Of a DNA stretch of 8,793 nucleotides, positions 1 through 8,676 are shown in pieces. Position 1 is the stretch's first letter; each line of letters opens with the position of its first letter. Location: the NCBI GenBank assembly GCA_009775355.1, contig VSPN01000064.1, positions 1 through 8,793 of the forward strand, in the 5' to 3' direction. This DNA comes from Muribaculaceae bacterium. GTDB lineage: Bacteria; Bacteroidota; Bacteroidia; Bacteroidales; Muribaculaceae. Below the pieces are notes generated by a model. The model searched no databases. It saw nothing but the letters and a program-made list of their open reading frames with translations, and had not been told where the DNA came from. The translations under genes and the position numbers were made by a program.

Positions 1-365
1 AGTTGGTAATTTTTCGCGTTGCGCTCCTGCCCTCGGTCAATCATGCGGTCAATGTGCTTTCGGGCATAGTCCGAGAATACCAAATCCTCGTTCAAATTCT
101 TCAGAAACTCTGCAACTTGTCTCGCGTTCCACGCAGAAATATCTTGGCGATTTAACGCATCGAGCCAATTAACGATTTGCGTAGATAACGGTTTGAGGAC
201 AAACGGGTCGATAACTTCCATCGAGGATGACAAGCCTTTTCCGCTTACTACTTTGTCAGTCGGTAAATATACCGATTTGCCATTGTGAGCGACCCGGATA
301 TAAACCGAGTAGCACCCGTCCTTTCTTTTGCGCTGCTTGTTTACGCAGACTGTCAGTATTGCCAT
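1..365 (-). CDS. Tyrosine-type site-specific integrase, N-terminal part (runs off left edge)
   Basis: Reading the minus strand from the ATG at 365 gives 121 uninterrupted codons to the window edge. Residues about 1-45 (MAILTVCVNKQRKRKDG, then YSVYIRVAHNGKS) resemble the arm-type DNA-binding domain of Bacteroidota phage and conjugative-element integrases. Residues about 60-121, including SDYARKHIDRMIDRGQERN and ending AKNYQ, resemble the SAM-like core-binding domain. The catalytic domain with its R-H-R-Y residues would lie outside the window and cannot be checked. The start is supported by an in-frame TGA at 390-392 and no other ATG between. Such enzymes integrate and excise phages, transposons or islands by strand exchange at att sites. 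Because the gene points away from ppdK, the element it serves probably extends leftwards, with its right end close by. An invertase role is the main alternative. Confidence 0.85.
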   Translation of the reverse strand, partial: MAILTVCVNKQRKRKDGCYSVYIRVAHNGKSVYLPTDKVVSGKGLSSSMEVIDPFVLKPLSTQIVNWLDALNRQDISAWNARQVAEFLKNLNEDLVFSDYARKHIDRMIDRGQERNAKNYQ

Positions 366-516
366 ATTATTTTCTTGTTTAGAATTATATCATGCAATTA
401 TTTCTGTTGAATTCATGTTGAATCGACCGTTTGATAGACGTGTGGATTTTGTTGAATTTTCGCGGTTCAATCGTACACACTATCGTGTTCAAATGCACAT
501 ACCCCTTAAAAATACT
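366..516. other. Integrase-proximal intergenic DNA with TTGAA/TTCAA repeats
   Basis: This AT-rich stretch lies between the integrase start and the ppdK terminator. TGTTGAAT occurs at 405-412, 416-423 and 450-457. The inverse orientation GTTCAA occurs at 465-470 and 487-492. TTGAA (452-456) and TTCAA (466-470) form an inverted pair. Short clustered repeats next to an integrase gene are typical of integrase arm sites or excisionase sites, but that role is inferred. The 80-codon frame open on the plus strand across 328-570 has no family resemblance and is not called a gene. No tRNA gene and no defined att core can be recognised. Confidence 0.4.
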
Positions 517-556
517 TTAGGCGGTATGCTCTTGTTTATCAGAACATACCGCCTAA
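510..556 (-). terminator. Intrinsic terminator of ppdK
   Basis: A perfect 12-bp stem, TTAGGCGGTATG (517-528) with CATACCGCCTAA (545-556), sits 25 bp past the ppdK stop codon. TCT (530-532) can add pairs with AGA (541-543) above a C/A mismatch. Read on the minus strand, the stem is followed by AAGTATTTTTAAGG, which supplies a short U-run. This is a standard Rho-independent terminator. On the plus strand it is followed by GTGGCTTATTTTAAG and might also work weakly in that direction. Confidence 0.85.
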
Positions 557-581
557 GTGGCTTATTTTAAGTATCTATCTC

Positions 582-3299
<2,718 letters not shown>

Positions 3300-3351
3300 A
3301 GTGATTTTGGATTATTTATATATTCTATATCAGTAATAACTCTTATGCCGT

Positions 3352-3412
3352 GGCATCCGGCGTGTCTTCACAGTCCTGTAACACACAAACCGGTCAGTTG
3401 TTGCCGGATGCC
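3352..3412 (-). ncRNA. Putative structured leader RNA of ppdK (three-way junction)
   Basis: A perfect 10-bp outer stem pairs GGCATCCGGC (3352-3361) with GCCGGATGCC (3403-3412). Inside it, GTGT (3362-3365) pairs with ACAC (3381-3384), and ACA (3370-3372) can pair with TGT (3377-3379) within that arm. A second arm, ACAA plus C (3385-3390), pairs with GTTGT (3397-3401) around a short loop. The arms abut almost without unpaired junction bases, which gives a compact three-way junction. If transcription starts at the box at 3512-3519, this element lies in the ppdK leader and ends about 50 nt before the ATG. A cis-regulatory RNA is an inference. I do not recognise a known riboswitch class, and a protein operator or chance pairing of the inner arms is possible. 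The outer stem is the solid part. Confidence 0.4.
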
Positions 3413-3511
3413 GGTATAATTCTCACAATTTCAGTTTATTTAATGTCTTGCCCATAAAAATGCCTGCACAAGGTGAATTCATGGTGAAGAATCTTTTTGA
3501 AATTGTAACTG

Positions 3512-3541
3512 CAAATTTAATAATTAATTGGCGATTTTCAC
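3512..3541 (-). promoter_or_regulatory. Candidate ppdK promoter
   Basis: On the minus strand TAAATTTG (complement of 3512-3519) matches the Bacteroidota -7 box TAnnTTTG. A weak GTG (complement of 3539-3541) sits 19 nt upstream, where TTG is expected. No TAnnTTTG exists between this site and the ppdK ATG on that strand, so it is the best candidate. It implies a leader of about 200 nt that contains the structured block. The weak -33 half lowers confidence. Confidence 0.45.
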
Positions 3542-3549
3542 TAACTTTG
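3516..3549 (+). promoter_or_regulatory. Candidate rlmD-mscS promoter
   Basis: TAACTTTG (3542-3549) exactly fits the Bacteroidota -7 consensus TAnnTTTG and is followed by C, as in many strong examples. The -33 element is weak: TTTA at 3516-3519, 22 nt upstream, is the nearest match. The predicted start would leave a leader of about 85-90 nt before the ATG at 3644. Confidence 0.55.
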
Positions 3550-3560
3550 CAGTGTTTTTT

Positions 3561-3597
3561 CCGATCAGTTCACAATTTTTTTGTTTTGGTGAACCGG
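3561..3597 (+). repeat. Inverted repeat in the rlmD leader
   Basis: GTTCAC (3568-3573) pairs with GTGAAC (3589-3594) around a 15-nt T-rich loop. CCG (3561-3563) can pair with CGG (3595-3597) beyond a 4-nt bulge. It lies just after the predicted transcription start. Its function is unknown, and the stem is short enough to be accidental. Confidence 0.3.
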
Positions 3598-3643
3598 AAC
3601 CGGACGGCATTCTCTGTTAACAGATTCTCTAAAAATCCAATTG

Positions 3644-5101
3644 ATGGCAAGAAAGAAGAAGGCTCTTCCCGAGCTGAAATCAGTCGTGATAGAAAGTGTG
3701 GCCGCCGAGGGCAAGGCTCTGGCGCGTGTCAAGATAAGAGAGACGGATGAGACTCCGATAGTGACGTTTATCCCTTATGGCGCTCCCGGCGATGTCGCCG
3801 ACATTCAGATTGACCGTAAGAAACACAGCTTTGCCGAAGGGCATATCGTACGTCTCGTGTCTCCCTCGCCTGTCCGCACGCAGCCCCGGTGCGGTCATTT
3901 TACCGTATGCGGTGGCTGTAAATGGCAGCATCTTCCCTATGAGGAGCAGTTGAAGTGGAAAGAGAAGCAGGTGCGCGACGCCCTCGAGCGCATAGCCAAA
4001 GTGGAATTGCCCGCAATTTCGCCTATTATCGGTTCCAGGGCGGTATGGGCGTATCGCAATAAGATGGAATACACTTTTTCAGATAAAAAGTGGCGTACCT
4101 GGGAAGAGGTGAGATCAGGAGCCGGGTTCGAAGGATCTTCCAATGCTCTCGGGTTTCACATTCCCGGTGCGTTCGACAAGGTGCTGCATATAGATGAATG
4201 TTTTCTTCAGGATAGTCTTGGCGACGAGATCCGTAATTTCATTTTTAATTATGCCGAAAGCAATGGCTTGTCATTCTATAATATACGCGAAAACCGAGGA
4301 TTGCTCCGCACTGTCATGATAAGAATTGCCTCGACTGGCGATGTCATGGTGTGCATGGTGTTCGGAGAGGATGATCATGAGGGTGTGTCACGTGTCATGG
4401 CGGCCATAGGGGAGAGGTTTCCCGATGTGAAATCATTGCTCTACGTGGTCAATCTGAAAGTCAACGACACTATAGCCGATCAGGAGGTTCGCGTGTTCCG
4501 CGGCCCGGAATACATCGAGGAGGAGATGGAGGGACTGCGGTTCCGCATCAACGCCAAGTCGTTCTATCAGACAAACTCCCGTCAGGCGTATGAGCTTTAT
4601 AAGGTGGCAAGAGATTTCGCCGGCCTCGGCCATAAGCCGGAGTCAGAGGAAAAGGCTCTGCTTGTCTACGACCTGTATACCGGTACGGGCACAATCGCCA
4701 ATTTCGTGGCACGCAATGCCCGTCAGGTCATAGGTATCGAATACGTGGAGGAAGCCATCGCCGACGCCAAAGTCAATTCGGCTGTCAACGGAATCGACAA
4801 CACTCTTTTCTATGCCGGCGACATGAAGGATGTCCTCACCGACAGCTTTGTGGAGACGCACGGTCGCCCTGACGTGATGATCATCGATCCGCCGCGTGCC
4901 GGCATGCATGAAGATGTGGTCAAGGTCATCCTCAACGCTGAGCCGGAGGTTCTTGTTTATGTCAGCTGCAATCCTGCCACACAGGCACGCGATCTTGCTC
5001 TGCTTGATGCCAAATACCGAGTGACAGATGTGCAGCCGGTCGACATGTTCCCCCATACGCATCATGTCGAGAACGTGGTGCGTCTCGTAAAGCGTCAATA
5101 A
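3644..5101 (+). CDS. rlmD: 23S rRNA (uracil-5-)-methyltransferase, RlmD/TrmA family
   Basis: This is a SAM-dependent enzyme that forms 5-methyluridine in RNA. The family acts on 23S rRNA (U1939 in E. coli RlmD) or tRNA U54. Counting from the ATG at 3644 gives 485 residues; a TTG directly before it (3641) is less likely as the start. Residues about 9-72 form a TRAM RNA-binding domain. C83, C89, C92 and C186 fit the [4Fe-4S] cluster pattern of RlmD (CGHFTVCGGC and HIDEC). The methyltransferase domain has FYQTN (307-311), SAM motif I DLYTGTGT (343-350), DPPRAG (415-420), the nucleophile C442 in VSCNPAT, and E476 in HHVENVV. The cluster and catalytic residues are intact, so it should be active. 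Bacteroidota often carry several paralogues, so the exact target base (RlmD, RlmC/RlmCD or another) is not fixed by sequence alone. It is followed by mscS after 21 bp on the same strand. Confidence 0.9.
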   Translation: MARKKKALPELKSVVIESVAAEGKALARVKIRETDETPIVTFIPYGAPGDVADIQIDRKKHSFAEGHIVRLVSPSPVRTQPRCGHFTVCGGCKWQHLPYEEQLKWKEKQVRDALERIAKVELPAISPIIGSRAVWAYRNKMEYTFSDKKWRTWEEVRSGAGFEGSSNALGFHIPGAFDKVLHIDECFLQDSLGDEIRNFIFNYAESNGLSFYNIRENRGLLRTVMIRIASTGDVMVCMVFGEDDHEGVSRVMAAIGERFPDVKSLLYVVNLKVNDTIADQEVRVFRGPEYIEEEMEGLRFRINAKSFYQTNSRQAYELYKVARDFAGLGHKPESEEKALLVYDLYTGTGTIANFVARNARQVIGIEYVEEAIADAKVNSAVNGIDNTLFYAGDMKDVLTDSFVETHGRPDVMIIDPPRAGMHEDVVKVILNAEPEVLVYVSCNPATQARDLALLDAKYRVTDVQPVDMFPHTHHVENVVRLVKRQ

Positions 5102-5122
5102 TCTAATTCGTAAGATCTTATC

Positions 5123-6214
5123 ATGTTACAGAACGGAGATACACCGGTTGTTGGAATGCCTGAGATGCAGGATTCCGCATCATTTCTTGAAAGTCTGAAG
5201 GGGATGGGTTTCGATGAGGTGGTGGCAACAGTCACAAATTCCCTCATCTCATTCGGTCTCCGCCTTATGGTGGCTATACTGGTCTTTTATGTAGGGCGTT
5301 TTCTCATAAGCCGCATTTTCAAGACGGTGTTCAGTGTCTTGACAAAGCGCAGAATCGACGCCTCGCTGTCGACTTTCGTCCTTTCTCTTGTCAGGATTTC
5401 GCTCTATTTCTTCCTGATCATAATAGTGATAGGCATTCTCGGGGTTGAGACGAGCAGTTTTATCGCCATATTCGCATCGGCCGGTATGGCGGTCGGCATG
5501 GCGTTGAGCGGCACGCTCCAGAATTTCGCCGGGGGAGTGCTGATCCTGCTCCTGAAGCCTTATAAGGTCGGAGATTTCATAGAGGTGCAGGGATTTACCG
5601 GAACAGTAAAGTCAATCCAGCTTTTCAACACGGTCATCAATACAGTCGACAACAAGGCGATCATTCTTCCCAACGGAGTGCTCTCTACTTCGTCGATCAA
5701 CAACTATTCTCTCGAAGATTACAGACGTGTGGACTGGACTGTAAGCCTTTCATACGGCACGGATCTTGAGGCGGCAAAAGCGGCCATGCTTGATATCGTC
5801 AATTCCGACAGCCGCACCGTAAGGCATTTCATCGAGGATGATATCGCTTACCGCGAGCGTGTAGCCGAAGAAAAATACCGCACTGAGCATCCCGGGGAGG
5901 AGGAGAAAGTGGAGAAGCAGGGATTTTTCAGCCGTCTGTTCCATCATCCTCGCAAAAAAATAATCGAGGTGGCTGCTGACAGTAGTCTTGACATGCCTGT
6001 AGCCATTCCGCAGAAAGTGGATCGTACTCCTTTTGTCGGCCTGTCGGAAATGGGAGACAGCGCCATCGTGTTTGTCGTCAGGGCATGGACTCATTCATCA
6101 AATTACTGGCCTCTCTACTTCGACCTCAACGAACGGTTCTATACAGAACTGCAGCAACGCGGTTTCTCGTTCCCGTTCCCGCAACTCGACGTGCATCTTG
6201 ACAGAACTGTCTGA
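5123..6214 (+). CDS. MscS-family small-conductance mechanosensitive ion channel with vestibule insertion
   Basis: This 363-residue inner-membrane channel would open under membrane tension to release solutes during hypo-osmotic shock. Three hydrophobic segments are seen at about 38-62 (TM1), 83-107 (TM2) and 112-143 (TM3, pore helix, rich in Gly and Ala: ASAGMAVGMALSG). They are followed by the family signature QNFAGGVLILLLKPYKVGDF (133-152). The beta domain has GTVKSIQLFNT and ILPNGVLSTSSINNYS (181-196). The C-terminal part, about 304-360, matches the family again (GDSAIVFVVRAW and FPFPQLDVHL). Between these, about 234-303, lies a charged stretch (REREE-type residues, HPGEEEK, RKK) absent from the 286-residue E. 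coli MscS. It explains the extra length. The start at 5123 lacks a clear Shine-Dalgarno; an in-frame ATG at codon 12 is an alternative. The gene is probably co-transcribed with rlmD. Confidence 0.9.
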   Translation: MLQNGDTPVVGMPEMQDSASFLESLKGMGFDEVVATVTNSLISFGLRLMVAILVFYVGRFLISRIFKTVFSVLTKRRIDASLSTFVLSLVRISLYFFLIIIVIGILGVETSSFIAIFASAGMAVGMALSGTLQNFAGGVLILLLKPYKVGDFIEVQGFTGTVKSIQLFNTVINTVDNKAIILPNGVLSTSSINNYSLEDYRRVDWTVSLSYGTDLEAAKAAMLDIVNSDSRTVRHFIEDDIAYRERVAEEKYRTEHPGEEEKVEKQGFFSRLFHHPRKKIIEVAADSSLDMPVAIPQKVDRTPFVGLSEMGDSAIVFVVRAWTHSSNYWPLYFDLNERFYTELQQRGFSFPFPQLDVHLDRTV

Positions 6215-6225
6215 ACGACAGTTCT
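6203..6225. terminator. Hairpin between convergent stop codons
   Basis: AGAACTGTC (6203-6211) and GACAGTTCT (6217-6225) form a perfect 9-bp stem with a 5-nt loop. The loop contains the mscS stop codon (6212-6214), and the thiF-like stop codon begins at the next base (6226-6228, minus). A hairpin in this position can end both transcripts. Neither direction is followed by a U-run, so it is not a canonical intrinsic terminator. It may act by blocking read-through or as a processed 3' end. Confidence 0.5.
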
Positions 6226-6915
6226 TCAGAACGAGAATACGTTGGCAGAAAAACCACTGAGATCGAACACAAACAATCTGTCATAAAGCATCCGGCCGCA
6301 TGCGGTCAGATGCTTTATTGCTTCTGAGGCCTGCGCTGAAGCGACGATCCCCGCTGCCGGTCCGAGCACTCCGGCCAGTGAACAAGGTGTAAACCCTTGA
6401 CACGAAGGTGTATCCCCGAAAACCTCTGCATATCCCTTGTGACCGGGCGCCCACGACATCACCTGACCTGAGAATTCTCTCACTCCGCCGATGCAGTAGG
6501 GTAGGCCGCCCTCCTCACATATGCGTGCAGTCATATGTTTTGTGGCAGGATTGTCGCTGCCGTCAACAATGAAATCATAACGCGCGAACAGATCACATGC
6601 ACTGTCATCCTTGACAAACATGGGGTGTTCCTCGACGGTCACGTCTGAATTCAGTGCTCTCATCCTATCTCCGAGCACCTTGCATTTAGACTTTCCGAGT
6701 GTAGTCTCGTCAAAAAAGAGTTGCCTCTGAAGATTGGAAATGTCGATGGTGTCAAAATCGGCTATTCCTATACGTCCGACACCCGACGCAGCGAGGTACA
6801 TTGCGCACATGGATCCGAGTGCTCCGCAGCCCACCACCAGTACGCTCCCGTTTCTCAATGCCTCCATTCCTTCGGATCCGATTCCGTCAAGTCCCTCAAG
6901 CCGTGAATATCTCAT
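6226..6915 (-). CDS. ThiF/MoeB/HesA-family E1-like adenylyltransferase
   Basis: This 229-residue enzyme resembles proteins that adenylate the C-terminal Gly-Gly of a ubiquitin-like sulfur carrier (ThiS, MoaD) or related substrates. It starts with MRYSRLEGLDGIG, like the RYSRQ opening of ThiF and MoeB. The Rossmann nucleotide loop is VVGCGALGS (27-35), followed by ADFDTIDISNLQRQLFF (D53, N61, R64, Q65), K75/K77, and IVDGSDN (116-122). C178, just before SLAGVLGP, matches the ThiF/MoeB cysteine position. The paired CxxC motifs that bind zinc in MoeB and ThiF are not seen: only C172 precedes C178, and the protein stops before the second pair. The FVFDLSGFSANVF ending shows the core fold is complete. 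No thiS, thiG, moaD or moaE gene is in the window, so thiamine, molybdopterin or another role cannot be chosen. It converges on mscS and lies downstream of glnA behind a terminator-like hairpin. Confidence 0.85.
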   Translation of the reverse strand: MRYSRLEGLDGIGSEGMEALRNGSVLVVGCGALGSMCAMYLAASGVGRIGIADFDTIDISNLQRQLFFDETTLGKSKCKVLGDRMRALNSDVTVEEHPMFVKDDSACDLFARYDFIVDGSDNPATKHMTARICEEGGLPYCIGGVREFSGQVMSWAPGHKGYAEVFGDTPSCQGFTPCSLAGVLGPAAGIVASAQASEAIKHLTACGRMLYDRLFVFDLSGFSANVFSF

Positions 6916-7009
6916 ATTGAAATTGCAGTTTGTAACGATGTCTCCTATTTTAACTCATATATCAGATAAATTGTATGTAGGCATCCGTTTTTTATATAGC
7001 GATCAAGCA

Positions 7010-7049
7010 AGAAAGACGACATATCCTTCCGTAGGAATGTCGTCTTTCT
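7010..7049 (-). terminator. Probable glnA terminator
   Basis: A perfect 13-bp stem pairs AGAAAGACGACAT (7010-7022) with ATGTCGTCTTTCT (7037-7049), 29 bp past the glnA stop codon. TCC (7024-7026) and GGA (7034-7036) extend it across one bulged base. The A/T-rich outer end supplies the tract CTTTCTTGCTT on the minus strand, but there is no long U-run beyond the stem. Position and stability favour termination. It separates glnA from the thiF-like gene. No good TAnnTTTG box was found between it and the thiF-like start, so partial read-through may express that gene. Confidence 0.7.
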
Positions 7050-7078
7050 GTGTCTGTCAGATGGGATCTGATTCTCCG

Positions 7079-8578
7079 TTATCCGCAGTGCCAGTATTTG
7101 TTGACGAGATTGAGCATCTCCTGACGGTTGCCCGACAGTTCGGCGCGGAGGTTCTTGTCGTTATACGATTTCAGCTTCTTGATTATACCGTCTATCAGCT
7201 GCGGCGGGAAGACTCCGTGCTCCTCGAAAATGCTGCGGGCAGTGTCGAGTGCTGCCGCCGATTCAGCGCAGTTTGTAGGCAGAGACTTCAGAGAGTTGAG
7301 TTTCTCCTTGTTGGCGTCGTTGTGGATGTTGACGCTTACATAGAGCTCTTCGGCTCTTTTCAGGGCATCGGGATCTTCGAATCCCTTGCGGGCGGCCGTT
7401 ACCATGGCGGCGATAAGCTGGTAGACATCTGCGGAGCCGTCGGCGCTGCGGAGTTCCACGGTCTGTTTCTCGGGATGTGTCTCTGCCGGAGTCTCAAGCG
7501 GGTTTGCCTGCGAGCACATGTCGTTGTCTCCTGTCCATCCAAGAGGAACTCGAACAAGTACCGAGCGGTTGCGGTCGCCCCAGCAGATCGAAGTCGGAGC
7601 CTCCTGATGGGGAACGAGACGGAAATAGCTTGTCGGAACCTTGTTGCCCATTGCGGTTATTGCGTCGGCGTATTCCAATATGCCTACGATTGCACGGCGT
7701 GCGTTGTCGCTGAGTCTGCCGTTTTCTGTCATCATGTTGTGACCGTCTTTCATCAGTTTGAAGTGGATGTGAAGACCGCTTCCTGCTTTCCCCTCGGTGA
7801 TCTTGGGAGCGAAAGTCACATCGTATCCCTTCTTGACAGCGAGTGTGCGTATGATCCATTTCGCCAGCATGAGGCTGTCGGCTGCCTCAAGGGCGTTGAC
7901 AGGCAGGAATTCAATCTCGTTCTGCTCGAAGATCTTGTTGTTGAGGGTGAAGTTGCCCACCTCGTTGTGACCGTACTTGATCTGGCCGCCTGTCTGGGCG
8001 ATAAGATACATGCACTCCGTGCGGAATTCATTGAACTTGGCGAAAGGTGCCGATTCATGATATCCTTTCTGATCGGTTGCCCCGAAAAGACCGATATCGT
8101 CGCTGATGACGTAATATTCAAGTTCTCCCATTGCGTAGAACTCCATGCCTGTCTCTTTCTTGAACAGTTCAAGCGCACGTCTAAGCGACTGCTCCGGCGA
8201 AGATGGCAGTGGTTTACCCTCGTTGTTGAAGAACGAGCAGAGCATCGAAAGCGTCGGTATCTCGGCGAAAGGATCGACAAACGCCGTCGAGAAGCGCGGA
8301 ATCACGTAAAGGTCGCTGTTACCCGCCTCGATGAAAGGGAAGAGGCTCGAACCGTCCACCCGCTCGCCATAAGTCAGAATGGAGTCGAGATACTCCTCGC
8401 TGTTTACAACGAAATTGAGGGTTTTCAGTCGGTTGTCGTCCGCCGGATACATAAAATTGACCATCTTTATTCCGTTCTCCTTTATGAAGTGGATGATGTC
8501 GGCCTTGCGGATCTCTCCGGGAGCTTTACCGAGGTACTGTACAACCTTGTTGGGATTTAAAGTGATATTGGTGTCCAT
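7079..8578 (-). CDS. glnA: Glutamine synthetase, type I-like
   Basis: This 499-residue cytosolic enzyme would make glutamine from glutamate, ammonia and ATP. The N-terminal beta-grasp region spans about 25-120. The catalytic domain carries the metal and substrate motifs in order: GELEYYVI (151-158), GHNEVGNF (203-210), QNEIEF (219-224), GSGLHIHF (266-273), YFRLVPHQEAPTS (318-330), DRNRSVLVRVP (335-345) and VELRSADGSADVY (374-386). The length fits GSI (about 440-500 residues), not the roughly 700-residue GSIII also found in Bacteroidota. The NLYDLPP adenylylation site of enterobacterial GS is not visible in the matching C-terminal region, so control by GlnE-type adenylylation is unlikely. Around 346-373 there is a longer loop than in E. 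coli GlnA. The ATG at 8578 is supported by the promoter about 85 bp upstream. Some GS-like proteins act on other amines, but the motifs here look complete. Confidence 0.93.
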   Translation of the reverse strand: MDTNITLNPNKVVQYLGKAPGEIRKADIIHFIKENGIKMVNFMYPADDNRLKTLNFVVNSEEYLDSILTYGERVDGSSLFPFIEAGNSDLYVIPRFSTAFVDPFAEIPTLSMLCSFFNNEGKPLPSSPEQSLRRALELFKKETGMEFYAMGELEYYVISDDIGLFGATDQKGYHESAPFAKFNEFRTECMYLIAQTGGQIKYGHNEVGNFTLNNKIFEQNEIEFLPVNALEAADSLMLAKWIIRTLAVKKGYDVTFAPKITEGKAGSGLHIHFKLMKDGHNMMTENGRLSDNARRAIVGILEYADAITAMGNKVPTSYFRLVPHQEAPTSICWGDRNRSVLVRVPLGWTGDNDMCSQANPLETPAETHPEKQTVELRSADGSADVYQLIAAMVTAARKGFEDPDALKRAEELYVSVNIHNDANKEKLNSLKSLPTNCAESAAALDTARSIFEEHGVFPPQLIDGIIKKLKSYNDKNLRAELSGNRQEMLNLVNKYWHCG

Positions 8579-8641
8579 GGTAAAAATAGAGTTTAAGATT
8601 ATTTTTCTGATTATTTGTCATGCACTCCTGCTGACATTTCC

Positions 8642-8676
8642 CTTTCAGTTGAAAGACGTGGCAAATATAAGTCTTT
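8642..8676. promoter_or_regulatory. Candidate operators at the glnA promoter
   Basis: CTTTCA (8642-8647) and TGAAAG (8650-8655) form a 14-bp palindrome with a 2-bp centre, located at the predicted start of transcription. A second inverted repeat, AAAGAC (8652-8657) with GTCTTT (8671-8676), symmetrically brackets the -7 box. The two share bases 8652-8655, so binding at one would affect the other. Control by nitrogen status is plausible for glnA but is inferred from position only. No known Bacteroidota regulator motif was recognised. Confidence 0.4.

Larger units (their letters stand above)
3300..3643. other. Divergent intergenic region between ppdK and rlmD
   Basis: This 344-bp region lies between divergent genes. 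It holds, from left to right, an AT-rich stretch before the ppdK ATG (3300-3345), a structured inverted-repeat block (3352-3412), a possible 10-codon upstream ORF on the minus strand (3423-3455), and two oppositely facing promoter-like boxes (3512-3519 minus, 3542-3549 plus). A 5' leader hairpin for rlmD follows (3561-3597), and a short tandem GAACCG doublet at 3591-3602 overlaps its right arm. No protein-coding gene with recognisable family features is present. The 100-codon plus-strand frame across 3448-3750 overlaps the start of rlmD and looks spurious. Confidence 0.6.

Noticed and set aside
328..570. An 80-codon plus-strand open frame between the integrase and ppdK
   Set aside because: It starts inside the integrase coding region, runs through the ppdK terminator hairpin, and shows no family features.
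3641..3643. TTG start codon for rlmD
   Set aside because: An ATG follows directly at 3644 and gives the usual short N-terminus. A TTG start adds one residue with no support.
3448..3750. A 100-codon plus-strand open frame ahead of rlmD
   Set aside because: It overlaps the first 107 bases of rlmD in another frame and crosses the promoter region. Its composition is not protein-like in the overlapping part.
6734..8560. A 608-codon plus-strand open frame running antisense through the thiF-like gene and glnA
   Set aside because: It covers two well-supported minus-strand genes and their terminator, has a Cys- and Val-rich composition with no recognisable domain, and is best explained by codon bias of the opposite strand leaving stops rare.
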